This document shows, piece after piece, positions 15,854 to 23,662 of a DNA stretch of 64,000 bases. How positions within the stretch are numbered: the first letter of the stretch is position 1; each line of letters opens with the position of its first letter. The notes under the pieces were generated by a model. The model had not been told where the DNA came from. It searched no databases and saw only the letters and a list, made by a program, of their open reading frames with translations. The translations under genes and the position numbers were made by a program. Source of the DNA: Vulcaniibacterium thermophilum (GTDB taxonomy: Bacteria; Pseudomonadota; Gammaproteobacteria; Xanthomonadales; Xanthomonadaceae); the NCBI RefSeq assembly GCF_007923255.1, contig NZ_VOHJ01000012.1:20541-84540 (forward strand), given 5' to 3'.

Positions 15854-17809
15854 TCATTTCGCATACCGCCCGCCGCAGTCGGCGTTCTCGCCGGGGCCCA
15901 GTTCGAGCGTCGCCAGCAAGGCGGCCGGCGGCGTGATGGTGCCCAGCGCCAGCGCGATCGCGCCGCGCAGGCCGAGGCGGCCGTAGTCGGGCCGCACGCG
16001 CGGCTGCTTGAACGCGCCTTCCACGTACAGCGGCGTGCGCAGCGCCAGCAGGCTGCGGTCCTTGGGGCGCGGACGCAGGGTGAGGTCGAGCCGCTCCTCG
16101 CCGAGATCGATGGTGCCCGAGCCGACCACGATGGTGTCGGTGGTGTCGAACGCCAGCGCGCGCGTCTTCATCACGCCGTCCCGCACCTCGAAGTCGGCGA
16201 ACGCGCAGCGCACCGGGACCTTGCGGTCGTCGGTCAGTTTGAACTTGACGATCTCGGCCACGTCGATGCCGGCGAACTCCATCAGCAGGTTGCTGATCTG
16301 CCCCTTGCCCATGCCGAGCGCGACGCTGCCGTCGCTGCTGCCGAGCATGGCGGCGATCGAGTTGCCGCTGCCGGTCAGGTCGACGTGGCCGCCGACGCGG
16401 CCCACCGCGTCGCTGGCGAGCTTCACGTTCGGCAGCAGCTTGGCGAGCGTCAGGCGCGTGGCGTCGATGTCGGCGTGGGTGCGGATCGGACTGCGGCGCG
16501 CGTCGAGGGTGACGGTGGAGCGGATGCGGCCGTCGGCCATGCCGAAGTCGAGCGGGTCCAGCCGCAGCAGGCCGGCCTTGAGGGTCAGGTGCGCGTCCAT
16601 CCGCTCCAGCGGCAGCTTCGGCGCGTCGATGCGTTGCGCGCGCAGGCGGACGTCGGCGTCCATCGCGCGCAGTTTGTCGAGCCGGTACGGCGTGTCGGGC
16701 AGCAGCCGCGGGCTGGCCCGGCGCTGCGCGGCGAGCGCGGCCAGCTCGGGATTGGTGGTCTCCTCCGGCCGCGGCGCGCCGCCCACGAAGCCGGCGAGGT
16801 CGTCGAAGTCGAGCCGGCGCGAATGCAGATCGCCCTTGAAGAACGGCCGCGGTCCGCCGGTGGTGACGTCGACGTCGCCGGCGAGGTCGCTGTCGCCGAC
16901 GCGGCCGGTGAAGTCGTGGTATCGCCACGTGGTCAGCGCGCCGCGGATGTCGCGGCCGAGGCGGCCGTCGACCGAGTACGGCGGCGTCGGTGGCATCGAC
17001 AGGCCCAGCAGCGGGTAGAGATCCTCCAGGTTCTTGCCGGACAGGGCCAGGCGCAGGTCGAAGTCGCGCAGGCGGACCGGATCGAGCAGGGTGCCGCGCG
17101 CATGCGCGCGGGTCGCGCCGGCGACCGCGCGCACGTCGATCCGGTACGGACGCTCGGTGTCGCGCAACTGCAGCGGCGGCGCGGCGCGGCCTTCGATGCG
17201 GAACGCGTTGCCGCGGAAGCGGCCGCCGCCGACCAGGGCGATCGCCGCGTCGCGTCCCGCGGCGGGCGCGATGCTGTGCACGCCGATGCGCACGTCGGTG
17301 CGATCGCGTGCGCTGAGGTACCGCAGGTGGCCGCGTTCCACCAGCAGGCGGCGGAACTCGGTCGCCGCTTCGCCGGGTTCGCCGAACTGCCAGTTGCCGC
17401 CCTTGCCGGAGGGGTGCGCCTCGAGCAGGAGTTGCGGCCGGGTCAGCCGAAGCTCGGGAATCACCACGCGCCGTGCGAACAGCGGCCGGATCGCGAGGTC
17501 CAGCTCCACGCGCTCGGCCTGCGCCATCAGCGGCTGCCTGGACCATCCGGCGTTGCCGAAGCGGATGCGGTCGAGCCGGACCGTCGTGGTGGTCCAGCCG
17601 AGATCGACGTCGAGATCGCCGAGGATGTCGAACGTGCGCCCGGTGCGCGCCTCCACCGCGCGCTCGAGCGGGCGCCGGAACCAGTTCCAGTCCCACAGCA
17701 GAACCAGCACCACCAGCGCCAGCGCCAGCAGGGCCAGCAGCGTGCGCCACGGATGCCGGCGCATCGCGGCGGGCGTGACGGGACCACGGGCGGGCGTCGG
17801 ATCGGCCAT
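15854..17809 (-). CDS. AsmA-family envelope protein
   Basis: This 651-residue protein has a short cytoplasmic tail, one transmembrane anchor (LLALLALALVVLVLLWDW, about residues 24-42) and a long periplasmic part. The latter begins with the AsmA N-terminal pattern RTGRTFDILGDLDVDLGW...VRLDRIRFGNAGW and contains repeated beta strands (VDVTTGGPRPFFKGDLHSRR, ATRLTLAKLLPNV), ending in the AsmA_2-like VVGSGTIDLGEERLDLTL segment. AsmA-like proteins form hydrophobic grooves bridging the envelope and are linked to phospholipid transport. The start at 17809 leaves a normal tail; an in-frame ATG 15 codons later is possible. No ribosome binding site is evident. It is a single gene. Confidence 0.9.
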   Translation of the reverse strand: MADPTPARGPVTPAAMRRHPWRTLLALLALALVVLVLLWDWNWFRRPLERAVEARTGRTFDILGDLDVDLGWTTTTVRLDRIRFGNAGWSRQPLMAQAERVELDLAIRPLFARRVVIPELRLTRPQLLLEAHPSGKGGNWQFGEPGEAATEFRRLLVERGHLRYLSARDRTDVRIGVHSIAPAAGRDAAIALVGGGRFRGNAFRIEGRAAPPLQLRDTERPYRIDVRAVAGATRAHARGTLLDPVRLRDFDLRLALSGKNLEDLYPLLGLSMPPTPPYSVDGRLGRDIRGALTTWRYHDFTGRVGDSDLAGDVDVTTGGPRPFFKGDLHSRRLDFDDLAGFVGGAPRPEETTNPELAALAAQRRASPRLLPDTPYRLDKLRAMDADVRLRAQRIDAPKLPLERMDAHLTLKAGLLRLDPLDFGMADGRIRSTVTLDARRSPIRTHADIDATRLTLAKLLPNVKLASDAVGRVGGHVDLTGSGNSIAAMLGSSDGSVALGMGKGQISNLLMEFAGIDVAEIVKFKLTDDRKVPVRCAFADFEVRDGVMKTRALAFDTTDTIVVGSGTIDLGEERLDLTLRPRPKDRSLLALRTPLYVEGAFKQPRVRPDYGRLGLRGAIALALGTITPPAALLATLELGPGENADCGGRYAK

Positions 17810-17884
17810 CGGCCCGACCTTCGGGCGCGGCCGGTCAAGCGCCGGTGAACCGGTTGTGAGGGATTCAGCGGCGTGCGCGCGCCG

Positions 17885-18514
17885 TCAGCGCAGCACCTGC
17901 GCCAGCACCGAGACGTAGTGGCAGACGCTGCCGCCGATCACGAACAGATGCCAGACCGCATGGCCGTAACGCATGCGCGGCCGGTGATAGAACACGGTGC
18001 CCAGCGTGTAACAGAGACCGCCGGCGAGCAGCCAGCCCAGCGTCCAGCCGTCGAGCGCCGCCAGCAGCGGCCGGATCGCGATCAGCACCAGCCAGCCCAT
18101 CGCGATGTAGAGCAGGGTCGAGAGCCGCTCGAAGCGGCCGGTATGGAACAGCTTGAACACCACCCCGGCGAGCGCGAGCGTCCAGATCGCCGCGAACAGC
18201 GTCCAGCCCCACGGGCCGCGCAGGCCGACCAGCGTGTAGGGAGTGTAGGTGCCGGCGATCAGCAGGTAGATGGCGCAGTGGTCGAACACCTGCAGGCGCC
18301 CTTTCAGCACCGGATGCTGGATCGCGTGGTACAGCGTGGACGCCAGATAGAGCAGCAGCAGGCAGGCGCCGAACACGATCGCCCCGGCGAGCTGCCAGCC
18401 ATCGCCGTACAGCGCGGCCAGCGTGATCAGCACCGATCCCCCGGCCAGCGCGGCCGCCGCGCCGACGCCGTGGGTCAAGGCGTTCCAGAGTTCTTCGCGC
18501 GCAGGGGCAGGCAT
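17885..18514 (-). CDS. trhA: PAQR/hemolysin III family membrane protein
   Basis: This 209-residue protein has seven predicted transmembrane helices. It carries the three family signatures: ASTLYHAIQHP (Ser/His), FDHCAIYLLIAGTYTPY (Asp/His) and the C-terminal HAVWHLFVIGGSVCHY with two more histidines, which form the zinc site of PAQR-type hydrolases. E. coli TrhA (YqfA) affects membrane energetics; some relatives are called hemolysin III, though toxicity is doubtful. I chose MPAPAREELWNALTHG at 18514 since the family begins with this amphipathic segment; the frame upstream lacks hydrophobic or family character. It is divergent from the sulfotransferase gene. Confidence 0.93.
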   Translation of the reverse strand: MPAPAREELWNALTHGVGAAAALAGGSVLITLAALYGDGWQLAGAIVFGACLLLLYLASTLYHAIQHPVLKGRLQVFDHCAIYLLIAGTYTPYTLVGLRGPWGWTLFAAIWTLALAGVVFKLFHTGRFERLSTLLYIAMGWLVLIAIRPLLAALDGWTLGWLLAGGLCYTLGTVFYHRPRMRYGHAVWHLFVIGGSVCHYVSVLAQVLR

Positions 18515-18598
18515 GGCCGCGAGCGTGGCAAGCGGGCATCGAGCAATTGCTCGACCGGCGTCGGCGGCGGCTACACTGCAAACGTCCGGGGAGCCCGC

Positions 18599-19222
18599 AT
18601 GATCGTCTCGCACGCCCACCGCTTCATCTTCGTCGCCATCCCCAAGACCGGGACGCATTCGGTGCGCCAGGCGCTGCGCGAGCGCATGGCCGACGGCGAT
18701 CTCGAGCAGGTGGGCCTGTTCGTCGACAGGCGCTTCCCCTGGCCCGAGCTCGCCGCGATCCGGCACGGCCATCTGAGTCTGCGGCAGGTGGCGCCGTTCC
18801 TCGGCGAAGAGGCGATGCGCTCGTATTTCAAATTCGCCTTCGTGCGCAACCCGTTCGACCGCTTCGTCTCCTACTGCTCGTTCATGACCCGCCAGAACGG
18901 CGCGTTCGAGCGCAACCCGACCGCGGTGATGCACCACATCCTGTTCACCGTGCGGCCGCTGCAGCACATCCTGTTCCAGCCGCAGCACACGCTGCTGGTG
19001 GACGAGGCCGGCGGGCTGATGGCGGACTACGTCGGCCGCGTGGAGACGATGCAGGACAGCTTCGACGAGGCGTGTCGCCGGATCGGCATTCCGTCGCGGC
19101 CGCTGGAGCGCGTCAACAGCTCGCGCCGCGGCGACTACCGTCAGTATTACGACGACAGGCTGATCGCCGGGGTGCGCGCGCTCTACGCGCGCGATCTGGA
19201 CCTGTTCGGCTACGACTTCTGA
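18599..19222 (+). CDS. Sulfotransferase family 2 protein
   Basis: The 207-residue protein carries FIFVAIPKTGTHSVRQAL near the N-terminus (5'-phosphosulfate loop) and FAFVRNPFDRFVSYC around residue 80 (3'-phosphate binding), the two PAPS contacts of the Sulfotransfer_2/carbohydrate sulfotransferase group. There is no signal peptide or membrane segment. GGGGAG at 18588-18593 precedes the ATG, and a TACACT -10-like box lies at 18572-18577. The gene is eight bases upstream of a 2-oxoglutarate-type hydroxylase, so the two are almost certainly co-transcribed and may modify the same molecule. Acceptor unknown. Confidence 0.88.
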   Translation: MIVSHAHRFIFVAIPKTGTHSVRQALRERMADGDLEQVGLFVDRRFPWPELAAIRHGHLSLRQVAPFLGEEAMRSYFKFAFVRNPFDRFVSYCSFMTRQNGAFERNPTAVMHHILFTVRPLQHILFQPQHTLLVDEAGGLMADYVGRVETMQDSFDEACRRIGIPSRPLERVNSSRRGDYRQYYDDRLIAGVRALYARDLDLFGYDF

Positions 19223-19230
19223 GGGCGGCC

Positions 19231-19848
19231 ATGCACGCACCGGGCGCGAACCCCCGCAAGACGACCACCGTGCGCCGGCTGGGACGGGTGGACATCGACG
19301 CGTTGCGCGAGGCCGTGCTGCGTATTCCCGAAGAGGTGTGGGACGCCGAGAACGCCGACAAGCCGAACCGCTTCGAGGCGCTCGATCGCACCCGCCACAT
19401 CGTGTTCCGCTTCGTCAGCAACTTCGTCGACTGGCGGCAGTCGTACGAACGTCCGCTGTGGGCGCAATGGCGCGCCCTGCTCGAGCCGGTGCTGGCGCAG
19501 GCCACCGCACCCTACGGCTACGCGCGCGCGGCGTTCCCGCGGGTGATGCTGGCGCGGATGGCGCCCGGCGGCATCATCAAGCCGCACCGCGATGCCAATC
19601 CGGCGGCGAAATGGCCGCACAAGATCCACGTGCCGCTGCTGACCAACGACAAGGTGACGTTCTTCGTCGACGGCATCGGCTACCACTTCGCCGAGGGCGA
19701 GGCGGTCGAGGTCAACAACATGGGCGTGCACGCGGTGCACAACGCCGGCGACACCGACCGCATCCACCTGATCTTCGAGTACTACGACCTCGACCAACCC
19801 GAGCCCGCGTGGCTCGCGCCGCTGCTCCGGAGCGCGCCCGGCGCCTGA
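19231..19848 (+). CDS. Aspartyl/asparaginyl beta-hydroxylase-like dioxygenase
   Basis: This 205-residue cytosolic protein has the Asp_Arg_Hydrox fold signature: RMAPGGIIKPHRDANPAAKW supplies the HxD pair that binds Fe(II), and HAVHNAGDTDRIHLIFEYYD supplies the distal histidine and the arginine that binds 2-oxoglutarate. By family it would hydroxylate an Asp/Asn side chain or a small molecule. It follows the sulfotransferase gene after 8 bases (GAGGGCGGCC precedes the ATG at 19231). Its TGA is separated by one base from the stop of the convergent prfC. The substrate cannot be read from sequence. Confidence 0.87.
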   Translation: MHAPGANPRKTTTVRRLGRVDIDALREAVLRIPEEVWDAENADKPNRFEALDRTRHIVFRFVSNFVDWRQSYERPLWAQWRALLEPVLAQATAPYGYARAAFPRVMLARMAPGGIIKPHRDANPAAKWPHKIHVPLLTNDKVTFFVDGIGYHFAEGEAVEVNNMGVHAVHNAGDTDRIHLIFEYYDLDQPEPAWLAPLLRSAPGA

Positions 19849-19849
19849 A

Positions 19850-21454
19850 TCAGTCGAACGTCACCGCGTGCGCGTGCTCGCGGGTGGCGAGGAAACGCAC
19901 CTCGGGCGCGCGCTCCTGGGCGAGCTGCAGGTTGACGCGCGTCGGCGCGAGGTAGACCAGCTCGCCGGCGGCGTCGAGCGCGAGGTTCATCGCGTTCTTC
20001 TCGCGGAACTCCTCGAGCTTCTTCGCGTCGTCGCAGCGGATCCAGCGCGCGGTGGCCACGTTCACCGGCTCGAAGCTCGCATCGACGCCGTACTCGTCCT
20101 TCAACCGGTAGGCGACCACGTCGAACTGCAGCGTGCCGACCGCGCCGAGGATCAGGTCGTTGCTCATCAGCGGACGGAAGAACTGGGTCGCGCCCTCCTC
20201 GGATAGCTGCGCCAGGCCCTTCTGCAATTGCTTGAGCTTGAGCGGGTCGCGCAGGCGCGCGCGGCGGAACAGCTCCGGCGCGAAGTTGGGGATGCCGGTG
20301 AAGCCGAGCGGCTCGCCTTCGGTGAAGCTGTCGCCGATCGAGATCGTGCCGTGGTTGTGGATGCCGATCACGTCGCCCGGATACGCGTTCTCGGCGATCT
20401 CGCGGTCGCTGGCCATGAAGGTGAGCGCGTTGGCGAGCTTGATCTCCTTGCCGCTGCGCACGTGGAACGCCTTCATGCCGGCGGTGAAGCGGCCCGAGCA
20501 GATGCGCATGAACGCGACCCGGTCGCGGTGCTGCGGGTCCATGTTGGCCTGGATCTTGAACACGAAGCCGGTCAGCTTGTCCTCGTGCGGCTGCACCTCG
20601 CGGGTGGTGGTCGCGCGCGGGCGCGGTGCGGGGGCGTGCTCGACGAAGAAGTCCAGCAGAAGCTGCACGCCGAAGTTGTTGACCGCCGAGCCGAAGAACA
20701 CCGGGGTCTGCTCGCCACGCAGGTACTTGCCGAGGTCGAACGGGTGCGAGGCGCCTTCGACCAGTTCCAGTTCCTCGCGCAGCTCGGCCAGCATCTGCGC
20801 GCCGATGCGCGCCTCGAGCTGCGGATCGTCGATCGAGGGGAAGATGGTCGAATCCTGCCGGGTGAAGTTGCGGCCGGGCTCGTACAGATGCACCTCGCCG
20901 GTGAGCAGGTGCACCACGCCCTTCAGGCGCTGGCCCATGCCGATCGGCCAGGTCACCGGCGCGCACTGGATCTTCAGCACCGACTCGACCTCGTCGAGCA
21001 GCTCGATCGGGTTCTTGCCCTCGCGGTCGAGCTTGTTGATGAAGGTCATGATCGGCGTATCGCGCAGCCGGCAGACCTCCATCAGCTTGATCGTGCGCTC
21101 CTCCACGCCCTTGGCGACGTCGATCACCATCAGCGCCGAGTCGACCGCGGTCAGCACGCGGTAGGTGTCCTCGCCGAAGTCGGCGTGGCCGGGGGTGTCG
21201 AGCAGGTTGACGATGCGCCCGGCATACGGGAACTGCATCACCGAGCTGGTCACCGAGATGCCGCGCTCCTTCTCCAGCGCCATCCAGTCGGAGGTGGCGT
21301 GGCGCGCGGCCTTGCGGCCCTTGACGCTGCCTGCCATCTGGATCGCGCCGCCGAACAGCAGCAGCTTCTCGGTCAGCGTGGTCTTGCCGGCGTCGGGGTG
21401 CGAGATGATGGCGAACGTGCGCCGGCGCTGGGCTTCGGTGGAAACGTCGGACAT
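19850..21454 (-). CDS. prfC: Peptide chain release factor 3
   Basis: RF3 is the GTPase that recycles RF1/RF2 from the ribosome after termination. The 534-residue protein contains G1 [14 protein letters not shown], the switch region [18 protein letters not shown]3 [15 protein letters not shown]4 NKLDREGK, and a C-terminal RF3 domain ending [13 protein letters not shown]. The length is as expected. A TATACT -10 box lies about 50 bases before the ATG on the minus strand. It converges on the hydroxylase gene with a one-base gap, so there is no room for a separate terminator between them. Confidence 0.97.
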   Translation of the reverse strand: MSDVSTEAQRRRTFAIISHPDAGKTTLTEKLLLFGGAIQMAGSVKGRKAARHATSDWMALEKERGISVTSSVMQFPYAGRIVNLLDTPGHADFGEDTYRVLTAVDSALMVIDVAKGVEERTIKLMEVCRLRDTPIMTFINKLDREGKNPIELLDEVESVLKIQCAPVTWPIGMGQRLKGVVHLLTGEVHLYEPGRNFTRQDSTIFPSIDDPQLEARIGAQMLAELREELELVEGASHPFDLGKYLRGEQTPVFFGSAVNNFGVQLLLDFFVEHAPAPRPRATTTREVQPHEDKLTGFVFKIQANMDPQHRDRVAFMRICSGRFTAGMKAFHVRSGKEIKLANALTFMASDREIAENAYPGDVIGIHNHGTISIGDSFTEGEPLGFTGIPNFAPELFRRARLRDPLKLKQLQKGLAQLSEEGATQFFRPLMSNDLILGAVGTLQFDVVAYRLKDEYGVDASFEPVNVATARWIRCDDAKKLEEFREKNAMNLALDAAGELVYLAPTRVNLQLAQERAPEVRFLATREHAHAVTFD

Positions 21455-21504
21455 GGCGGCGCGGCGCGATGGGCGCCGGTGCGGAGGGGATCGGGGATGC
21501 GCGA

Positions 21505-21510
21505 AGTATA
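21505..21510 (-). promoter_or_regulatory. Putative -10 box of prfC
   Basis: TATACT on the minus strand, about 50 bases upstream of the prfC start and downstream of the dusB stop. I found no convincing -35. Confidence 0.45.
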
Positions 21511-21556
21511 CCGGCCGGCGCGGTCTCGCTGGCCGGGCGGCGTTCAGGCGCGCGGC

Positions 21557-22555
21557 TCAGGCCGCCGCGGGCAGATCGGGACGCACGCCGGCGATCAGCG
21601 CGTCGAAGTAGTCGCGGGTCAGCCGCAACTGTTCCTCGGCGGTCTCCGCGCGCACGACCACGTGCCGGAACGCGGCGTTCTCCGGCCGGTCCTTGGCGTA
21701 CCAGCCCAGATGCTTGCGCGCGATGCGCACGCCCGAGGGCTCGCCGTAGAACGCGTGCAGCGCCTGCAGGTGGTCGAGCAGCAGGTCGCGCACCTCGGCC
21801 AGCGTCGGTTCCGGCAGGCGCTCGCCGGTGGCGAGGAAGTGCGCGATCTCGCGGAAGATCCACGGCCGGCCCTGCGCGGCGCGGCCGACCATCACCGCAT
21901 CCGCGCCGGTCGCGCGCAGCACGTGGGCGGCCTTGTCCGGCGAATCGACGTCGCCGTTGGCGATCACCGGAATGCGCAGCGCCGCCTTCACTTCGGCAAT
22001 CGTGTCGTACTCGGCCTGGCCGGTGTACATCTGATCGCGCGTGCGGCCGTGGATGGCGAGCGCCCGGATGCCGCTGGCCTCGGCGATGCGCGCGATCTGA
22101 AGCGCGTTGCGGTGGCCCGCGGCCCAGCCGGTGCGGATCTTGAGCGTCACCGGCACCTCGACCGCACGCACCACCGCTTCGAGAATGCGCGCCACCAGCG
22201 GCGGATCGCGCATCAGCGCCGAACCGGCCCAGGCGTTGCAGACCTTCTTCGCCGGGCAGCCCATGTTGATGTCGATGATCTGCGCGCCGTGGGCGACGTT
22301 GTGGCGCGCGGCCTCGGCCATCGCCTCCGGCACGGTGCCGGCGATCTGCACGCTGATCGGCGCCGGCTCGCCGTCGTGGTCCATCCGGTGGCGCGACTTG
22401 GCGGTGTTCCAGAAGCGCGGATCGCTGGTGGTCATCTCCGACACGCACAGGCCCGCGCCCAGGCGCTTGCACAGCACCCGGAACGGCTTGTCGGTGACGC
22501 CCGCCATCGGGGCGAGGATCACGCGCGGTTCGATGAGGTGGGGCCCGATGCGCAT
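21557..22555 (-). CDS. dusB: tRNA-dihydrouridine synthase B
   Basis: This FMN enzyme reduces uridine in the tRNA D-loop. The 332-residue sequence shows the Dus TIM-barrel signatures VILAPMAGVTDKPFR at the N-terminus, IDINMGCPAKKVC (catalytic Cys), TLKIRTGW, ALAIHGRTRDQMYTG, IPVIANGD and VMVGRAAQGRPWIF. DusB rather than DusA is indicated by this motif set and the C-terminal KHLGWYAK segment. I place the start at 22555 because TAGAAT (22568-22563) is seven bases upstream, giving a leaderless start; an ATG at 22564 overlaps that box. No fis gene follows, unlike in enterics; prfC lies downstream. Confidence 0.93.
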   Translation of the reverse strand: MRIGPHLIEPRVILAPMAGVTDKPFRVLCKRLGAGLCVSEMTTSDPRFWNTAKSRHRMDHDGEPAPISVQIAGTVPEAMAEAARHNVAHGAQIIDINMGCPAKKVCNAWAGSALMRDPPLVARILEAVVRAVEVPVTLKIRTGWAAGHRNALQIARIAEASGIRALAIHGRTRDQMYTGQAEYDTIAEVKAALRIPVIANGDVDSPDKAAHVLRATGADAVMVGRAAQGRPWIFREIAHFLATGERLPEPTLAEVRDLLLDHLQALHAFYGEPSGVRIARKHLGWYAKDRPENAAFRHVVVRAETAEEQLRLTRDYFDALIAGVRPDLPAAA

Positions 22556-22562
22556 GGCGCGC

Positions 22563-22568
22563 ATTCTA
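22563..22568 (-). promoter_or_regulatory. Putative -10 box of dusB (leaderless)
   Basis: TAGAAT on the minus strand ends seven bases before the ATG at 22555, so the first transcribed base would be at or next to the start codon. Confidence 0.45.
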
Positions 22569-22579
22569 GCGGGCCGGTT

Positions 22580-23662
22580 TCAGCGCCCGCGGCGGCGGCG
22601 CCAGAACAGGAAGCCGGTGACGAGCAGGAACGCGGGGAGCAGGCCGGCGAGCGCGGTGGCGATGCGCAGCGGCCAGCCGCCGACCGCGCCGATGTGCAGC
22701 GGGTAGATCGCCGCGTCCATGCGCCCGCCCGGCGCCTGCGCGGTGGCGTCGAAGCGGCCCTGCAGGCGCCCGTCGGCCTGCACGAACAGCAGGCTGCGGC
22801 CGTTCGGATGCCATTCGCCCGGAGCGCGCACGCGCACCGTGACCACGCCTTCGCGCGGCGGCGCGACGCGCACCAGCTCGGCCTGCGGCCAGGCCGCGCG
22901 TGCGCTGGCGAGCAGGCGCGGCCAGTCGGTTTCGACCGCCGACGCCGGCTGTGCCTTCGGCACCGGGCCGCCGCCGAACAGGCCGGTGAGCACCGCACGT
23001 GCAAGGTCGTGATAGACCATCCCGAGCCCGGTCAGCACCGCCAGCACCAGCAACGGCCACAGCAGCACGCCGGAACTGCGGTGCCAGGTGAGCCAGCGCC
23101 GCGTCGGCGGCCCGGCGTGCACGCGCAGGTGCGACAGCACGCGCGCCAGCCGCGGCCACCACAGGTACAGCCCGGACAGCAGCAGGAACAGCGCGATCCA
23201 GCCCACCACGCCCACCGCCTGCTCGCCCGCCTCGCCGGCGAGCAAATGCGTGTGCAGTTCGTGCAGCCACAGCAGCGGATCGCTGCCGGTCGTGCGCGTC
23301 AGCAGCAGCGCGCCGTCGCCGGTGGCGAAGTAGCGGCGGCTGCCGTCCTCGAAGAACGCCTGCCACGCCGGCATCGCCTCGCGCGGCAGGTCGATCGCGC
23401 GCAGCCCGCGCGCTTCCCATTCGGCAAGGATGCGCTCCAGCACGCGGGCATCGGCGTGCACCGGCTGCGCCGCCAGCGCCGGATGCTGCAGTCGCAGCAG
23501 CTCGGCATGGAACACCAGCACGCTGCCCGACAGCCCCAGCACGGCGAACAGCGTCCCGGCCGCGAGCCCGACCCACAGATGCAGCCACGCCAGCGCCGCG
23601 CGCACGCGCCGCCGCACGCGATCGGCGGCGGCACGGCGGGCGGGCGCGGCGACGGCGGCCAT
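22580..23662 (-). CDS. PepSY-associated transmembrane protein
   Basis: The 360-residue protein has four transmembrane segments with the PepSY_TM pattern: HLWVGLAAGTLFAVLGLSGS (helix 1), HELHTHLLAGEAGEQAVGVV before helix 2, TWHRSSGVLLWPLLVLAVLT (helix 3) and a last helix before WRRRRGR. Conserved histidines lie near the membrane. Periplasmic PepSY-like parts lie between helices 1-2 and 3-4. Such proteins are often encoded next to siderophore receptors and are proposed to act as inner-membrane iron or ferric-siderophore reductases. Here the ATG shares its A with the TGA of the receptor gene, so the two are translationally coupled. Confidence 0.9.
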   Translation of the reverse strand: MAAVAAPARRAAADRVRRRVRAALAWLHLWVGLAAGTLFAVLGLSGSVLVFHAELLRLQHPALAAQPVHADARVLERILAEWEARGLRAIDLPREAMPAWQAFFEDGSRRYFATGDGALLLTRTTGSDPLLWLHELHTHLLAGEAGEQAVGVVGWIALFLLLSGLYLWWPRLARVLSHLRVHAGPPTRRWLTWHRSSGVLLWPLLVLAVLTGLGMVYHDLARAVLTGLFGGGPVPKAQPASAVETDWPRLLASARAAWPQAELVRVAPPREGVVTVRVRAPGEWHPNGRSLLFVQADGRLQGRFDATAQAPGGRMDAAIYPLHIGAVGGWPLRIATALAGLLPAFLLVTGFLFWRRRRGR

